Shown: piece by piece, positions 25,126-32,065 of the stretch
How the letters are laid out: the number at the start of each line of letters is the position of its first letter
Numbering within the stretch: the first letter of the stretch is position 1
NCBI GenBank assembly: GCA_030591725.1
Contig: JAUVAN010000005.1
Location: 1-37,485, forward strand
Length of the DNA: 37,485 nt
DNA from: Deltaproteobacteria bacterium
GTDB taxonomy: Bacteria > Myxococcota_A > Polyangia > JAAYKL01
Direction: 5' to 3'
The notes under the pieces: model-generated
Database searches by the model: none
Told to the model about the DNA's origin: nothing
Seen by the model: the letters and a program-made list of their open reading frames with translations, nothing else
Position numbers and translations under genes: made by a program

Positions 25126-25776
25126 ATGAGGAAGTCAGTAGTCGGACGTATCGCCATTCTCGTCGCAATGTTATTTTTCCTTGGCGGGGTCAGCGAAGTG
25201 CTGGCGCGCAAAGTAGAAGATATTTTCGCAGGGAAGGTCCTCTTGCTGAAGAAGCGTCCGCCAAGTTATTTCAAGTCAAAGGGCGGGTTTGTCGGCTACC
25301 TGCGATCCAACTCGGTCAAGACGGTCCACGCCGACAGGGAGAACATATGGAAATTCGAAACCATGGCGTTCTTCAGGCGCCCCCTCGGCGATTATGAGGT
25401 CGAGATGGTGTTCTACGACATAAAAAGCGGAAAGAGCGACAGCCAGCGCCGCTTCGTCGATTCCTACACACAGTACACCCAGGATCGAAACACGCGCATC
25501 CTGTCCGGGAAGGCCAACCTCACTCGCCCGAGTTTCGACGCCAATAAGCGCTACATGATAGTGGTCCAGTCCCACGGAAGGGATCTCGCAAAAGGCTTCT
25601 TCAACACCAAGGGCGTCACCCAGGCATCGCTCGACCAGCAAAAAAGGGTGGAGCACACGATGAAGGAGATGGAAAAATCCATGGCGGACCTCCAGAAGAA
25701 GGTCAAGGAGCAGGAGGAGGCGGAGGCCAAGAAGAACGCCGAGAAAGATAAAGCCGCTTCAGACGATTTGTTCTAA
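25126..25776 (+). CDS. exported protein with C-terminal coiled coil
   Basis: 216 residues from ATG 25126, with AAAGGAG seven bases upstream. The longer frame from 25075 is unlikely. A Sec signal peptide (MRKSVVGRIAILVAMLFFLGGVSEVLA) ends with cleavage after VLA. The mature domain (KVEDIFAGKVLLLKKRPPSYFKSKGGFVGYLRSN...) includes beta-type segments and FYDIKSGKSDSQRRFVDSYT. The C-terminal ~45 residues are a charged coiled coil (MKEMEKSMADLQKKVKEQEEAEAKK). No family is recognised. It lies between clp and dnaJ on the plus strand but has its own start. It is probably periplasmic; function unknown. Confidence 0.65.
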   Translation: MRKSVVGRIAILVAMLFFLGGVSEVLARKVEDIFAGKVLLLKKRPPSYFKSKGGFVGYLRSNSVKTVHADRENIWKFETMAFFRRPLGDYEVEMVFYDIKSGKSDSQRRFVDSYTQYTQDRNTRILSGKANLTRPSFDANKRYMIVVQSHGRDLAKGFFNTKGVTQASLDQQKRVEHTMKEMEKSMADLQKKVKEQEEAEAKKNAEKDKAASDDLF

Positions 25777-25816
25777 CTTTTTTCCGCAATTTGCCCGTGA
25801 TTACCTATCCAGGATC

Positions 25817-25844
25817 TTGACATTTCAGATATGAACCTTACACG
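25817..25844 (+). promoter_or_regulatory. candidate promoter upstream of dnaJ
   Basis: TTGACA (25817-25822) is a perfect -35. The best -10 at 16-base spacing is TACACG (25839-25844), which is weak. The start codon (25860) would follow a leader of about ten bases, and no ribosome-binding site is seen. No CIRCE element or clear sigma32 site was found in this gap. Confidence 0.35.
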
Positions 25845-25859
25845 GTTTGTAAACGATTC

Positions 25860-26930
25860 ATGAATACCAAAAGAGATTATTACGAAATTCTAGGCGTACC
25901 GCTCGACGCCGACTCAAAGCAGATCAAGCAGGCGTACAGGCGTCTGGCAATGAAGTTACACCCGGACAGGAACCCGGACAATTCTGAAGCAGAGGACCTC
26001 TTCAAGGAGGCCGCCGAGGCCTACGATGTCCTTTCCAACCCGGAAAAGCGGGAAATCTACGATCGTTTTGGACATGAAGGGCTGCAGGGGCAGGCCGGAT
26101 TCACCGGGGTCGACGATATTTTCTCGCATTTCGGTGATATCTTCTCCGATTTTTTCGGAGGCGACATTTTTGGAGGACGTCGCACATCCCGCCCGCCGAG
26201 ACCGCCGAGGGGGGCTGATCTTCGTTACGATCTGTCCCTGAGCTTTGAAGATGCCTTCAGGGGCATCAAGAAGAAGATCGATCTGGTTCAGCTGCGAAGT
26301 TGCGGCCGCTGCGAAGGAAAAGGATCGGAACCAGGAACCACTCCCGAGACCTGCAGCACCTGCCACGGTCACGGACAGGTGATCCAGCGCACGGGGTTCA
26401 TGACCATCGCCACTCCCTGCCCCTCCTGTCTGGGCCGAGGCATCATAATCACCACACCCTGCGAAGAATGCGAGGGTACCGGACGAGCGGCGTACGACCG
26501 CACCGTTACCGTCACTGTGCCCCCGGGGGTGGACACGGGCATGAGGTTGCGGCTCGCCGGAGAGGGGGAGCACCCCGATGACCCGGGTGATCCTGGAGAT
26601 CTCTATGTGTTCATCGATGTGGAACCCCATCAACTGTTGGTGCGAAACGGAAATGATCTCGAGTACACGGTTTCCATTCCATATACCCGGGCGATCCTGG
26701 GCTTCTCCATCGAGGTGGAGATCATCGACGAGACGGTGGAGGTTGAACTGCCTCCGGGGACCCAACCCGGGGACAGGATCCGCGTCAGCGGTAAGGGTGT
26801 CCCGTTCGTGGGCGGAAAAGGGCGCGGTGAACTGATCGTGAACGTGAAGGTCGTGCTTCCAATTGAAATAGGCGAAGAGGAGCGCACCCTTCTCGACAAG
26901 CTGGATCATCTGACAAACGGCGGCAGGTAA
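25860..26930 (+). CDS. dnaJ: chaperone DnaJ
   Basis: 356 residues. The J domain holds HPD at residues 34-36 (KLHPDRN). A Gly/Phe-rich region (~75-120, [16 protein letters not shown]) follows, then four zinc-finger CXXCXGXG motifs: [32 protein letters not shown]. The C-terminal substrate-binding domains ([25 protein letters not shown]) follow. The order is that of a full class I DnaJ. It stimulates DnaK ATPase and delivers substrates. No dnaK or grpE lies in the window, so it is an orphan copy by position. Confidence 0.93.
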   Translation: MNTKRDYYEILGVPLDADSKQIKQAYRRLAMKLHPDRNPDNSEAEDLFKEAAEAYDVLSNPEKREIYDRFGHEGLQGQAGFTGVDDIFSHFGDIFSDFFGGDIFGGRRTSRPPRPPRGADLRYDLSLSFEDAFRGIKKKIDLVQLRSCGRCEGKGSEPGTTPETCSTCHGHGQVIQRTGFMTIATPCPSCLGRGIIITTPCEECEGTGRAAYDRTVTVTVPPGVDTGMRLRLAGEGEHPDDPGDPGDLYVFIDVEPHQLLVRNGNDLEYTVSIPYTRAILGFSIEVEIIDETVEVELPPGTQPGDRIRVSGKGVPFVGGKGRGELIVNVKVVLPIEIGEEERTLLDKLDHLTNGGR

Positions 26931-26940
26931 CCGCACGGCA

Positions 26941-27200
26941 CTCTGATATGGTCTGCATGGACTCGTGAAAGCCCTGCACGATACTCTGATGTGGTCTGCA
27001 TAGACTCGTGAAAGCCCAGTACGTCAGTGGAGTAAGCCATGCACAGCACACCCAATCAGTCCGCATAGTACTTTGATATGGCCTACATGCACTGGAGTAA
27101 ACCCTGCGCAGTGGTCGAGAAAGCTCTGCAAGGCAGCGGAGTAGGGTCTGCATGCACCGGAGTGAGGCATGCGCGGTGGTATTACGTGGTCTGCGTGCCC
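26941..27200. repeat. eroded direct-repeat array, ~43-nt period
   Basis: Copies of a unit like CTGATATGGTCTGCATGGAC are visible at about 26943, 26986, 27073 and 27143, with a degraded copy near 27045 and another trace near 27186. Spacing is about 43 bases (87 between the second and the copy two periods on). Other shared parts are ACTCGTGAAAGCCC and GGAGTAAGCC. Divergence between copies makes it old. It begins eleven bases after the dnaJ stop and shows no open frame that looks like a gene. Confidence 0.6.
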
Positions 27201-27289
27201 AAGGGCCAACAAGAGTCCCAGTCCAAGGGCCAACAAGAGTCCCAAGGGCCAACAAGAGTCCCAGTCCAAGGGCCAACAAGAGTCCCAGT
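27199..27289. repeat. 24-bp tandem repeat, four copies
   Basis: The unit CCAAGGGCCAACAAGAGTCCCAGT occurs at 27199-27222, 27223-27240 (truncated), 27242-27265 and 27266-27289. The units are nearly identical, so the array is young. The final unit runs directly into the left inverted repeat of the transposase element, which shares CAAGAGTCCCAGT. Confidence 0.85.
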
Positions 27290-27304
27290 CTTTAGATCCC
27301 TCTG
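27277..27304. repeat. left terminal inverted repeat of transposase element
   Basis: The first 18 bases, CAAGAGTCCCAGTCTTTA, are the exact reverse complement of 28534-28551. The next block, TCCCTCTG, also matches (28525-28532), with GA in place of a T between the two blocks. It starts inside the last unit of the 24-bp tandem array. Confidence 0.8.
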
Positions 27305-27511
27305 TTCGCAAACGGGCTCAGATGGCCCCTGACTCGAGAAAATCGACTTCTCTTAGACGCGAATCTCTGCGTTTTCGAAGAGGGGTGTGCCGGAAGCACT
27401 GCAGTTGCGGTCATTGGAGAGAAAAGATGGTTTTTCAGGCGCAGCGGTCCATCTCGAGGGAGGTTCTCGCGGAAAGAGTCGGTAATCTGGTGAGCCGTCA
27501 GGCCCGCGAGG

Positions 27512-28441
27512 TCAGCACAATTGCAGCAGCGGCGGTCTGAAGGAGCCCGAAGGAAACTCCACGTCTCGTACCCCTTTCAACCACATTCCGGATGCATACC
27601 AGAAACGGTCCAGAAATGACCGCCAACTTTCCCTGTACTCGTTTGCCGCTTCAACACTGGAAGCGTGACACAAGGGCTGGCGGGTTCGCGGCTTCCTCGT
27701 TTTGGGGCGGTCCCGATGGTCAACCTTAGCCAGCTTCGTCGGCCCCATTTCTCTTCGGCCGTCCCGCTCTCGCTCGACTCGACAACTCTGCTCTATCTCG
27801 CGAACCCGCCGTCGAAAAAGCGCCTGACGCTTGTGCGTTGGTAGATGCTCCCACGATGGAATCGGAGATAATTCGACCGTCACGGTTTTCGTGAACGCCT
27901 CCCGCGATTTGCGACTCCTGTCTCCTCCTGCCCGGTGCCACGCTGTGCGGTCCAGATATGTAAAGGTCTCGACTCGCCCCGTCGCCAACTGCTCGTATGA
28001 CGAGAATCCCTTCCAGTGGGACACGCGGTCCACGAGTCCGTCCTTGACGGGATTGGTCACCGCGTACAGAAGTTGCTGCTCCAGGCTGAAGTCATCGATG
28101 GCTTCGTCCGTACGATTTCTGGTGGAGAAGAGGGGACCCTCCCGTTCGAGATACCGGTTGATCTCGCGAGCGACCAGCGAGTTGAAGAGTTGGTCAAACC
28201 TGACGAGGTTTTCCAGATGCTCCGTGCTGCCGGAAATTGGGGCCATGCCGTCTTGCTTGTGATTTATATTGAAGTCGAGCCAGTAGAGTTTGACCGGATA
28301 CTTCTTCTGGGCCCGCCCCGCGCAAGCGCCGATGATGTTTCTTACGGTTGCGTCGGGTTTGAAGAAGAACTGTCGATCAACTGTGCGTTGTGTTTCGCAG
28401 TACACAGCATCGGGTTTGAGCCATCTTGGTCGTTTTGCCAT
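27512..28441 (-). CDS. Y1 (IS200-like) transposase-family protein with altered HUH motif
   Basis: 309 residues from ATG 28441, behind AAAGGAGG. The N-terminus (MAKRPRWLKPDAVYCETQRTV), the start of a strand-HUH segment (YWLDFNINHKQDG) and the tyrosine helix YAVTNPVKDGLVDRVSHW with Y126 match the IS200-like Y1 transposase/RAYT-like family. In relatives the NH is followed by a hydrophobic residue and a second His; here it reads H61-K62-Q63, so the second metal-binding His is missing. The C-terminal ~120 residues are basic and probably disordered. It may be inactive or divergent. It lies inside the inverted-repeat-bounded element. Confidence 0.7.
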   Translation of the reverse strand: MAKRPRWLKPDAVYCETQRTVDRQFFFKPDATVRNIIGACAGRAQKKYPVKLYWLDFNINHKQDGMAPISGSTEHLENLVRFDQLFNSLVAREINRYLEREGPLFSTRNRTDEAIDDFSLEQQLLYAVTNPVKDGLVDRVSHWKGFSSYEQLATGRVETFTYLDRTAWHRAGGDRSRKSREAFTKTVTVELSPIPSWEHLPTHKRQALFRRRVREIEQSCRVERERDGRREMGPTKLAKVDHRDRPKTRKPRTRQPLCHASSVEAANEYRESWRSFLDRFWYASGMWLKGVRDVEFPSGSFRPPLLQLC

Positions 28442-28524
28442 GGGGCCTCCTTTACCCCTGTAATCGGTCGTTTGCGCCGGGAGTTGCCGAAAATCGTCCA
28501 AAACGGGTGAAAATGAGGCAAAAT

Positions 28525-28551
28525 CAGAGGGAATAAAGACTGGGACTCTTG
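28525..28551. repeat. right terminal inverted repeat of transposase element
   Basis: The bases 28534-28551 read TAAAGACTGGGACTCTTG, the exact reverse complement of 27277-27294. CAGAGGGA (28525-28532) extends the match to the left copy. Its outer end merges into the 14-bp tandem repeat. Confidence 0.8.
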
Positions 28552-28572
28552 TGAGCGGACTCTTGTGAGCGG
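28545..28572. repeat. 14-bp tandem duplication at element's right edge
   Basis: ACTCTTGTGAGCGG occurs twice without a gap, at 28545-28558 and 28559-28572. Its core, read on the other strand, is ACAAGAGT, the same core amplified in the 24-bp units at the left edge. Confidence 0.8.
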
Positions 28573-28757
28573 GCTACGGGGACGACAGCATCTTCGCGTT
28601 CGGTTGCAAGGATTACTACTTTGACGGTGATCAGTGGTGGGATATGACCGACTACCTTTACGAACAAGGCATGCACCTGGGTGGTGAAATCTGGGGAACC
28701 AGCCTTCAGAACAACTATGTTGTGGGAGGGTTCGTTTATCGTCTCAGTTGCCAATAA
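28572..28757 (+). pseudogene. C-terminal remnant of beta-propeller-like protein (copy 1)
   Basis: An open frame without a start codon begins right at the element's right-hand repeats and ends TAA at 28755-28757. It reads ...DDSIFAFGCKDYYFDGDQW...GGEIWGTSLQNNYVVGGFVYRLSCQ. The pattern of IFAFG, a YFDG turn and IWGTS resembles the repeated blades of Myxococcota beta-propeller lipoproteins (VWGxSxxDVFAVG). The 5' part is missing, apparently lost with the mobile element's arrival. It matches copy 2 and shares its end (Y-x-x-SCQ-stop). Confidence 0.6.
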
Positions 28758-28780
28758 CTACCGCGAACCCTGCCGCCGAC

Positions 28781-28933
28781 AAAATCTTCGCCGTCGGCAC
28801 CAAGAGTTATTATTACAATGGGGCCGAATGGTTGGAGATAAAAGATATAGCCATTGGCAATGATGTCTGGGGCGCGAGCGCCGAGGAAACCTGGGTGGCT
28901 TCGGGTTTCATGTACAAGGTCAGTTGTCAGTAA
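28781..28933 (+). pseudogene. C-terminal remnant of beta-propeller-like protein (copy 2)
   Basis: In another frame, just after copy 1, the sequence reads KIFAVGTKSYYYNGAEWLEIKD...NDVWGASAEETWVASGFMYKVSCQ and stops at 28931-28933. It aligns along its length with copy 1: IFAVG with IFAFG, YYYNG with YYFDG, VWGAS with IWGTS, and Y-x-x-SCQ-stop. A TTG-started frame from 28748 is possible but has no site. The two are tandem 3' ends of paralogous genes. Confidence 0.6.
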
Positions 28934-28988
28934 ACGAATAATCCTCAAAACACCGAGTGTTCGACCTTGCGTAAGGCAGCCATGTGAC

Positions 28989-29006
28989 CGCCGGCTCTTG
29001 CCGGCG
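28989..29006. other. GC-rich hairpin downstream of remnants
   Basis: CGCCGG (28989-28994) and CCGGCG (29001-29006) form a perfect six-base stem around CTCTTG. No T run follows. It could be part of a factor-dependent terminator for the old genes, or chance. Confidence 0.3.
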
Positions 29007-29028
29007 AAATAGACCCCACCTCTTGACC

Positions 29029-29057
29029 TTGCGAGGTGCTTTTCTAATTAGTACAAT
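29029..29057 (+). promoter_or_regulatory. candidate promoter of the seven-gene signalling operon
   Basis: TTGCGA (29029-29034), a 17-base spacer and TACAAT (29052-29057; five of six to consensus). The first ATG of the operon is at 29107, with AAGGGCAAG upstream of it. The following genes are spaced by overlaps or up to 3 bases, so this may drive all seven. Confidence 0.55.
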
Positions 29058-29106
29058 GCGCCGACAAAGAAGTCGTTTTCGATAGTCACCGCGCAAGGGC
29101 AAGTTA

Positions 29107-30423
29107 ATGAAGTCATCAGTGTGTACTCACAAGACCGCAAACGAGAGCCTGCGATCGGGAGATTCCCTGCGTGCGCTTCGCATCGTGGGGCCTATGCTCG
29201 AGAACAACCCGTCCGATCTCACAGCCTGGAAGATCGGGGCGCTCGCGTTGATTGCGCGTGGCGACTTGAGACCGGGAGTAAAGAACCTGAAAAGCGTGGC
29301 CCTCGCGATGGCCGAGGAAAGAAATCCGATCCAGGCCATCGCCACGGCGAAGGAAATACAGGATCTGGGCCAGGATCCCGGAGACCTGATCTCCGCTATT
29401 GCGCAAATCTACGGATCGGAATCGGACAGAATCGAGGAGGTGGAGATCCCACCGCCACCGCTGCCCAGCAAACTGGATATGGAACCGTGGGGGGGCGACC
29501 TGGACGACGAACAAGTCGTCTCCAGGGCCGGGGACGCCATGGCCATGGCCTGGGGCGCCGCGCTCACACTCCCGGATCGGGGCATCCGGTTGCCCTACAT
29601 ACCCCTCTTATCCGCCCTTGGCACTTCGGATTTCGAGCACCTCACAAACGCGCTCGTCCGTCAGGTGGTCGAGGAGCAGGAGATCATCGTCGAGCAGGGC
29701 ACAACCGGAGACGCCATGTACATAGTGGCACAAGGATCGGTTGTGGTGATGCATCATCCCGCAAGCGGCGACCCGGTAGAGCTGGCTCGCCTGGGTCCCG
29801 GGGCGTTTTTCGGAGAGATGGCTCTGGTCTCCTCCACCACGCGGGCGGCGACGGTGCGCGCGAGCGAGCGAACTGTCCTTTTACGAGCGGACAAGACCGA
29901 GATGGAGCATCTGACCGAACGCTTTGCGAAAACCGGGGACGTACTGGTAGCGTTTTGCCACGCCCGGATGCTCGAAAACCTCATGCGCGTATCTCCGGTG
30001 CTCAAGCCGGTTCCCCCCAAGCGCAGGCCGGATGTGATCTCCAAATTCAACACGGATTACAGGAGCGAGGGCGAGGTGATCATCAAACAGGACAGCGACG
30101 GTCCCGGGCTGTTCCTGATCGTATCCGGAGGAGTCCGGGTGAGCAAGATCGAAGATAATGAAGACGTGGTTCTCGCCAACCTGGGCCCCGGAGATCTCTT
30201 CGGCGAGATCTCACTGCTCATGAGGAAACCTTCCACGGCGACGGTGACGGCAGATCAAAACACGGCGTTGTTGTTCTTGCCACGAACTGAGTTCGAATCA
30301 GCCACTGCAGAGTTCCCCGAATTTCTAAAGGGTGTGTACGACATCGCCGTGAACAGGGATATGCGCAACAATTCAATAATGGGACTCCCGGCGCAGGACG
30401 CGGACGGTCTCATACTTGTGTAA
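29107..30423 (+). CDS. tandem cyclic-nucleotide-binding (CRP-like) domain protein
   Basis: 438 residues without a DNA-binding domain. Residues ~10-110 are helical and TPR-like (LRSGDSLRALRIVGPMLENNPSDL). Two cNMP-binding domains follow: ~168-265 with the phosphate-binding cassette GAFFGEMALVSSTTRAATV (R246), and ~300-410 with GDLFGEISLLMRKPSTATV, where the expected Arg is S376. The first site looks competent for cAMP/cGMP binding; the second lacks the key Arg. It is the first gene of the operon and probably a cytosolic sensor of a second messenger for the proteins that follow. No cyclase is nearby. The output mode is unknown. Confidence 0.88.
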   Translation: MKSSVCTHKTANESLRSGDSLRALRIVGPMLENNPSDLTAWKIGALALIARGDLRPGVKNLKSVALAMAEERNPIQAIATAKEIQDLGQDPGDLISAIAQIYGSESDRIEEVEIPPPPLPSKLDMEPWGGDLDDEQVVSRAGDAMAMAWGAALTLPDRGIRLPYIPLLSALGTSDFEHLTNALVRQVVEEQEIIVEQGTTGDAMYIVAQGSVVVMHHPASGDPVELARLGPGAFFGEMALVSSTTRAATVRASERTVLLRADKTEMEHLTERFAKTGDVLVAFCHARMLENLMRVSPVLKPVPPKRRPDVISKFNTDYRSEGEVIIKQDSDGPGLFLIVSGGVRVSKIEDNEDVVLANLGPGDLFGEISLLMRKPSTATVTADQNTALLFLPRTEFESATAEFPEFLKGVYDIAVNRDMRNNSIMGLPAQDADGLILV

Positions 30424-30426
30424 GCC

Positions 30427-31062
30427 ATGAAGAATATTAATCAGGGACCACCATTGATATTATCTTTGTTGCTCGCGCTCGCGGGCGTGGGCGGGCTCGC
30501 CACGGCGATTGTGCTGGTGCCTTCCATGGTGCGGCAGTTTGCCGCCGCCCGAAACACGGCCCCCTCACCGGTTGTCCACAAAACGGTGAAGATCGCGGAT
30601 TCCTTCCCCGAGCCGGTCGAGACGGTCAACGCCGTACAGACAAAAGAGGTCGAGGAGAAGGTCGAGGAGAAAGTCGAAGAGAAGGTCGAGGAGAAAGCCG
30701 AAGAGAAAGTCGAGGAGAAAGTCGAAGAGAAAGTCGAGGAGGAGAATCCCGCGGCTGCTTCGGTAACTCAATGGACCATCGAACTCGATCCGGGAAACTA
30801 CGAGATTATAAAAGGGGGTGAAGCAGCGGTAGATGCGATCGGGCACTTCCTCACGACGAACGAGGACGCCAGGGTAAAGCTCACGGGAGTCAATCACCTC
30901 AGCAAGAGCTCAAAACGCTCGAAGCAGGCGGCCCGGATCATCAAGGAGAAGATCATCAGGGATGTGGGAATCGCGAGACAACGGGTCTCCATTGCGGGAA
31001 CGCAGGACCCCGAGGTGACGGGCCTCCTGGTGCGCGCCAAGATCCTGGGGGGGGGGCGATGA
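30427..31062 (+). CDS. membrane-anchored protein with VEEK repeat and OmpA-like C-terminal domain
   Basis: 211 residues. An N-terminal membrane segment (LILSLLLALAGVGGLATAIVLV) is followed by a spacer and about eight VEEK tetrapeptides (nt 30646-30744, 12-base period), which would form a rigid charged helix. The C-terminus (ARVKLTGVNHLSKSSKRSKQAARII...RQRVSIAGTQ) has the pattern of a divergent OmpA/MotB-like peptidoglycan-binding domain, though some key residues are not obvious. It follows the cNMP gene by 3 bases and overlaps the next by 4. It is likely an envelope-spanning spacer. Confidence 0.7.
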   Translation: MKNINQGPPLILSLLLALAGVGGLATAIVLVPSMVRQFAAARNTAPSPVVHKTVKIADSFPEPVETVNAVQTKEVEEKVEEKVEEKVEEKAEEKVEEKVEEKVEEENPAAASVTQWTIELDPGNYEIIKGGEAAVDAIGHFLTTNEDARVKLTGVNHLSKSSKRSKQAARIIKEKIIRDVGIARQRVSIAGTQDPEVTGLLVRAKILGGGR

Positions 31063-31772
31063 CATTTCTATTCGTAATGATGATACTGGCCGTTTTTCTC
31101 GGCGGGGTTCTCCTGTGGCTATCGGGATTGACCGTCGGCCTCCGCTCCAGCTCCGAGTTGCCGGACAACAAGTTGCCGGACAACAAGGAACTCGTGAAGC
31201 TTCGAGGGGACAGGGACAAGCTTGCGGTCGAGGCTGCTCGGGTCGTCGAGGAAATGGAGCGTGTAGAAAACGAGCTGACCATGGCCGCAGAAGAGATGAA
31301 GCGCCTCAGGGACGAGAACGAGGCGTTGAAATCCAATGGCGCCCCCAAAAAGACCGGATCGTCACCCCCCAAGCCGCCGCCGTTACCACCCAAGCCGCCG
31401 CCATTACCCGCCGTGGCCTCCACATCGGAAATACCCGACAGCGAGGAACTCGACTCGGCGCAGGCCCAGCTGGACCTCGAAAAGGTGGCCCATCGAAGAA
31501 CCCTGGACGAACTCGCGGCGATCAAGAACCTTCTCGAAATGAAGATAGCCGAGGACCTTGACCCGGCAGGGGGCACTGGACCGCAACGTGATCGATACAG
31601 CGCTGGTTTCAAGACCATGTCCATTGACAACAGGAGCCAATCCGTATCCGGCACAGATCACGATCGCTTGCGGCAGTCGTTCGATCAGACTGTTCGCGAG
31701 AAGGATCGCCTCGAAACGGAACTGGCCCGTACACAACAGGAATTACAACTCCTGAAGATGCGACAAAAATGA
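31059..31772 (+). CDS. coiled-coil membrane protein, function unknown
   Basis: 237 residues. One N-terminal membrane segment (FLFVMMILAVFLGGVLLWLSGLTVGL) is followed by a long coiled coil (~50-92, KELVKLRGDRDKLAVEAARV). A proline-rich hinge (PPKPPPLPPKPPPLP, ~103-118) and further coiled coil (DSAQAQLDLEKVAHRRTLDELAAIKNLL; then RQSFDQTVREKDRLETELARTQQ) follow. Two small in-frame duplications are visible: LPDNK twice (31157-31187) and PPKPPPLP twice. Start and stop overlap neighbours as ATGA. The architecture suggests a bitopic scaffold for the operon's complex; no family is recognised. Confidence 0.7.
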   Translation: MTFLFVMMILAVFLGGVLLWLSGLTVGLRSSSELPDNKLPDNKELVKLRGDRDKLAVEAARVVEEMERVENELTMAAEEMKRLRDENEALKSNGAPKKTGSSPPKPPPLPPKPPPLPAVASTSEIPDSEELDSAQAQLDLEKVAHRRTLDELAAIKNLLEMKIAEDLDPAGGTGPQRDRYSAGFKTMSIDNRSQSVSGTDHDRLRQSFDQTVREKDRLETELARTQQELQLLKMRQK

Positions 31773-32065
31773 GCATACGAGCATACGAAAGAAGTGACCT
31801 GCCAATCGAGAAGAAGTTGCCCTCACTGGGAAAACGATTTCCATGCCTGGCAGGAGCCCGTGGTCTCGATCCGTGGGATTCCACTGAATTTCACGCGTGG
31901 GTGTCCCAACAGGAAAATGGGGGGAGCGCTTACCACGCCGGTCACCTGTTGCTGAACCTGTCCGGTGACGGCCCCTGGGAACCGTTCGACATCCTGGCGG
32001 CCAGACAGGTGTGGGCGCCGGACGACAGGCAGATCTTCATCAATTGGATAAAGGTATGGCAGTAA
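31769..32065 (+). CDS. 98-residue orphan protein
   Basis: 98 residues, starting in an ATGA overlap with the coiled-coil gene and ending just before the acyltransferase ATG (TAA-ATG). It has no signal peptide or membrane segment. Visible features are a basic N-terminus, a Trp-containing middle (DPWDSTEFHAWVSQQ) and a C-terminal pattern GPWEPFDILAARQVWAPDDRQIFINWIKVW. I do not recognise it. Its preservation in such a tight operon indicates a real gene. It could be a small adaptor for the acyltransferase or a kinase. Confidence 0.55.
   Translation: MSIRAYERSDLPIEKKLPSLGKRFPCLAGARGLDPWDSTEFHAWVSQQENGGSAYHAGHLLLNLSGDGPWEPFDILAARQVWAPDDRQIFINWIKVWQ

Larger units (their letters stand above)
27277..28551. 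mobile_element. ~1.28-kb element with terminal inverted repeats and Y1-type transposase
   Basis: The left end (27277-27304) and right end (28525-28551) are inverted copies: 18 bases match exactly (CAAGAGTCCCAGTCTTTA), followed by eight more after a short indel. Between them is one minus-strand IS200-like (Y1) transposase gene. From 27305 to 27511 no gene or other feature is seen. Both outer flanks carry tandem units ending in ACAAGAGT. No clean target duplication is evident. Y1 elements are usually bounded by short hairpins rather than long inverted repeats, so the class is uncertain. Confidence 0.6.

Noticed and set aside
25777-25859. CIRCE or sigma32 heat-shock element before dnaJ
   Set aside because: No inverted repeat of the CIRCE type and no convincing sigma32 boxes; only a TTGACA with a weak -10 is visible.
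27199-27289. CRISPR-like array
   Set aside because: The 24-bp units are back to back with no unique spacers and no cas gene is near; it is a tandem repeat.
27078-27332. An 84-aa reading frame through the repeat arrays
   Set aside because: It only translates the repeats (GQQESQ / GPTRVPV), has no ribosome-binding site and no homologue-like features.
28748-28780. Small gene starting at TTG 28748 in the second propeller remnant
   Set aside because: No ribosome-binding site and no signal peptide; alignment to copy 1 begins later, so it is read as a fragment.
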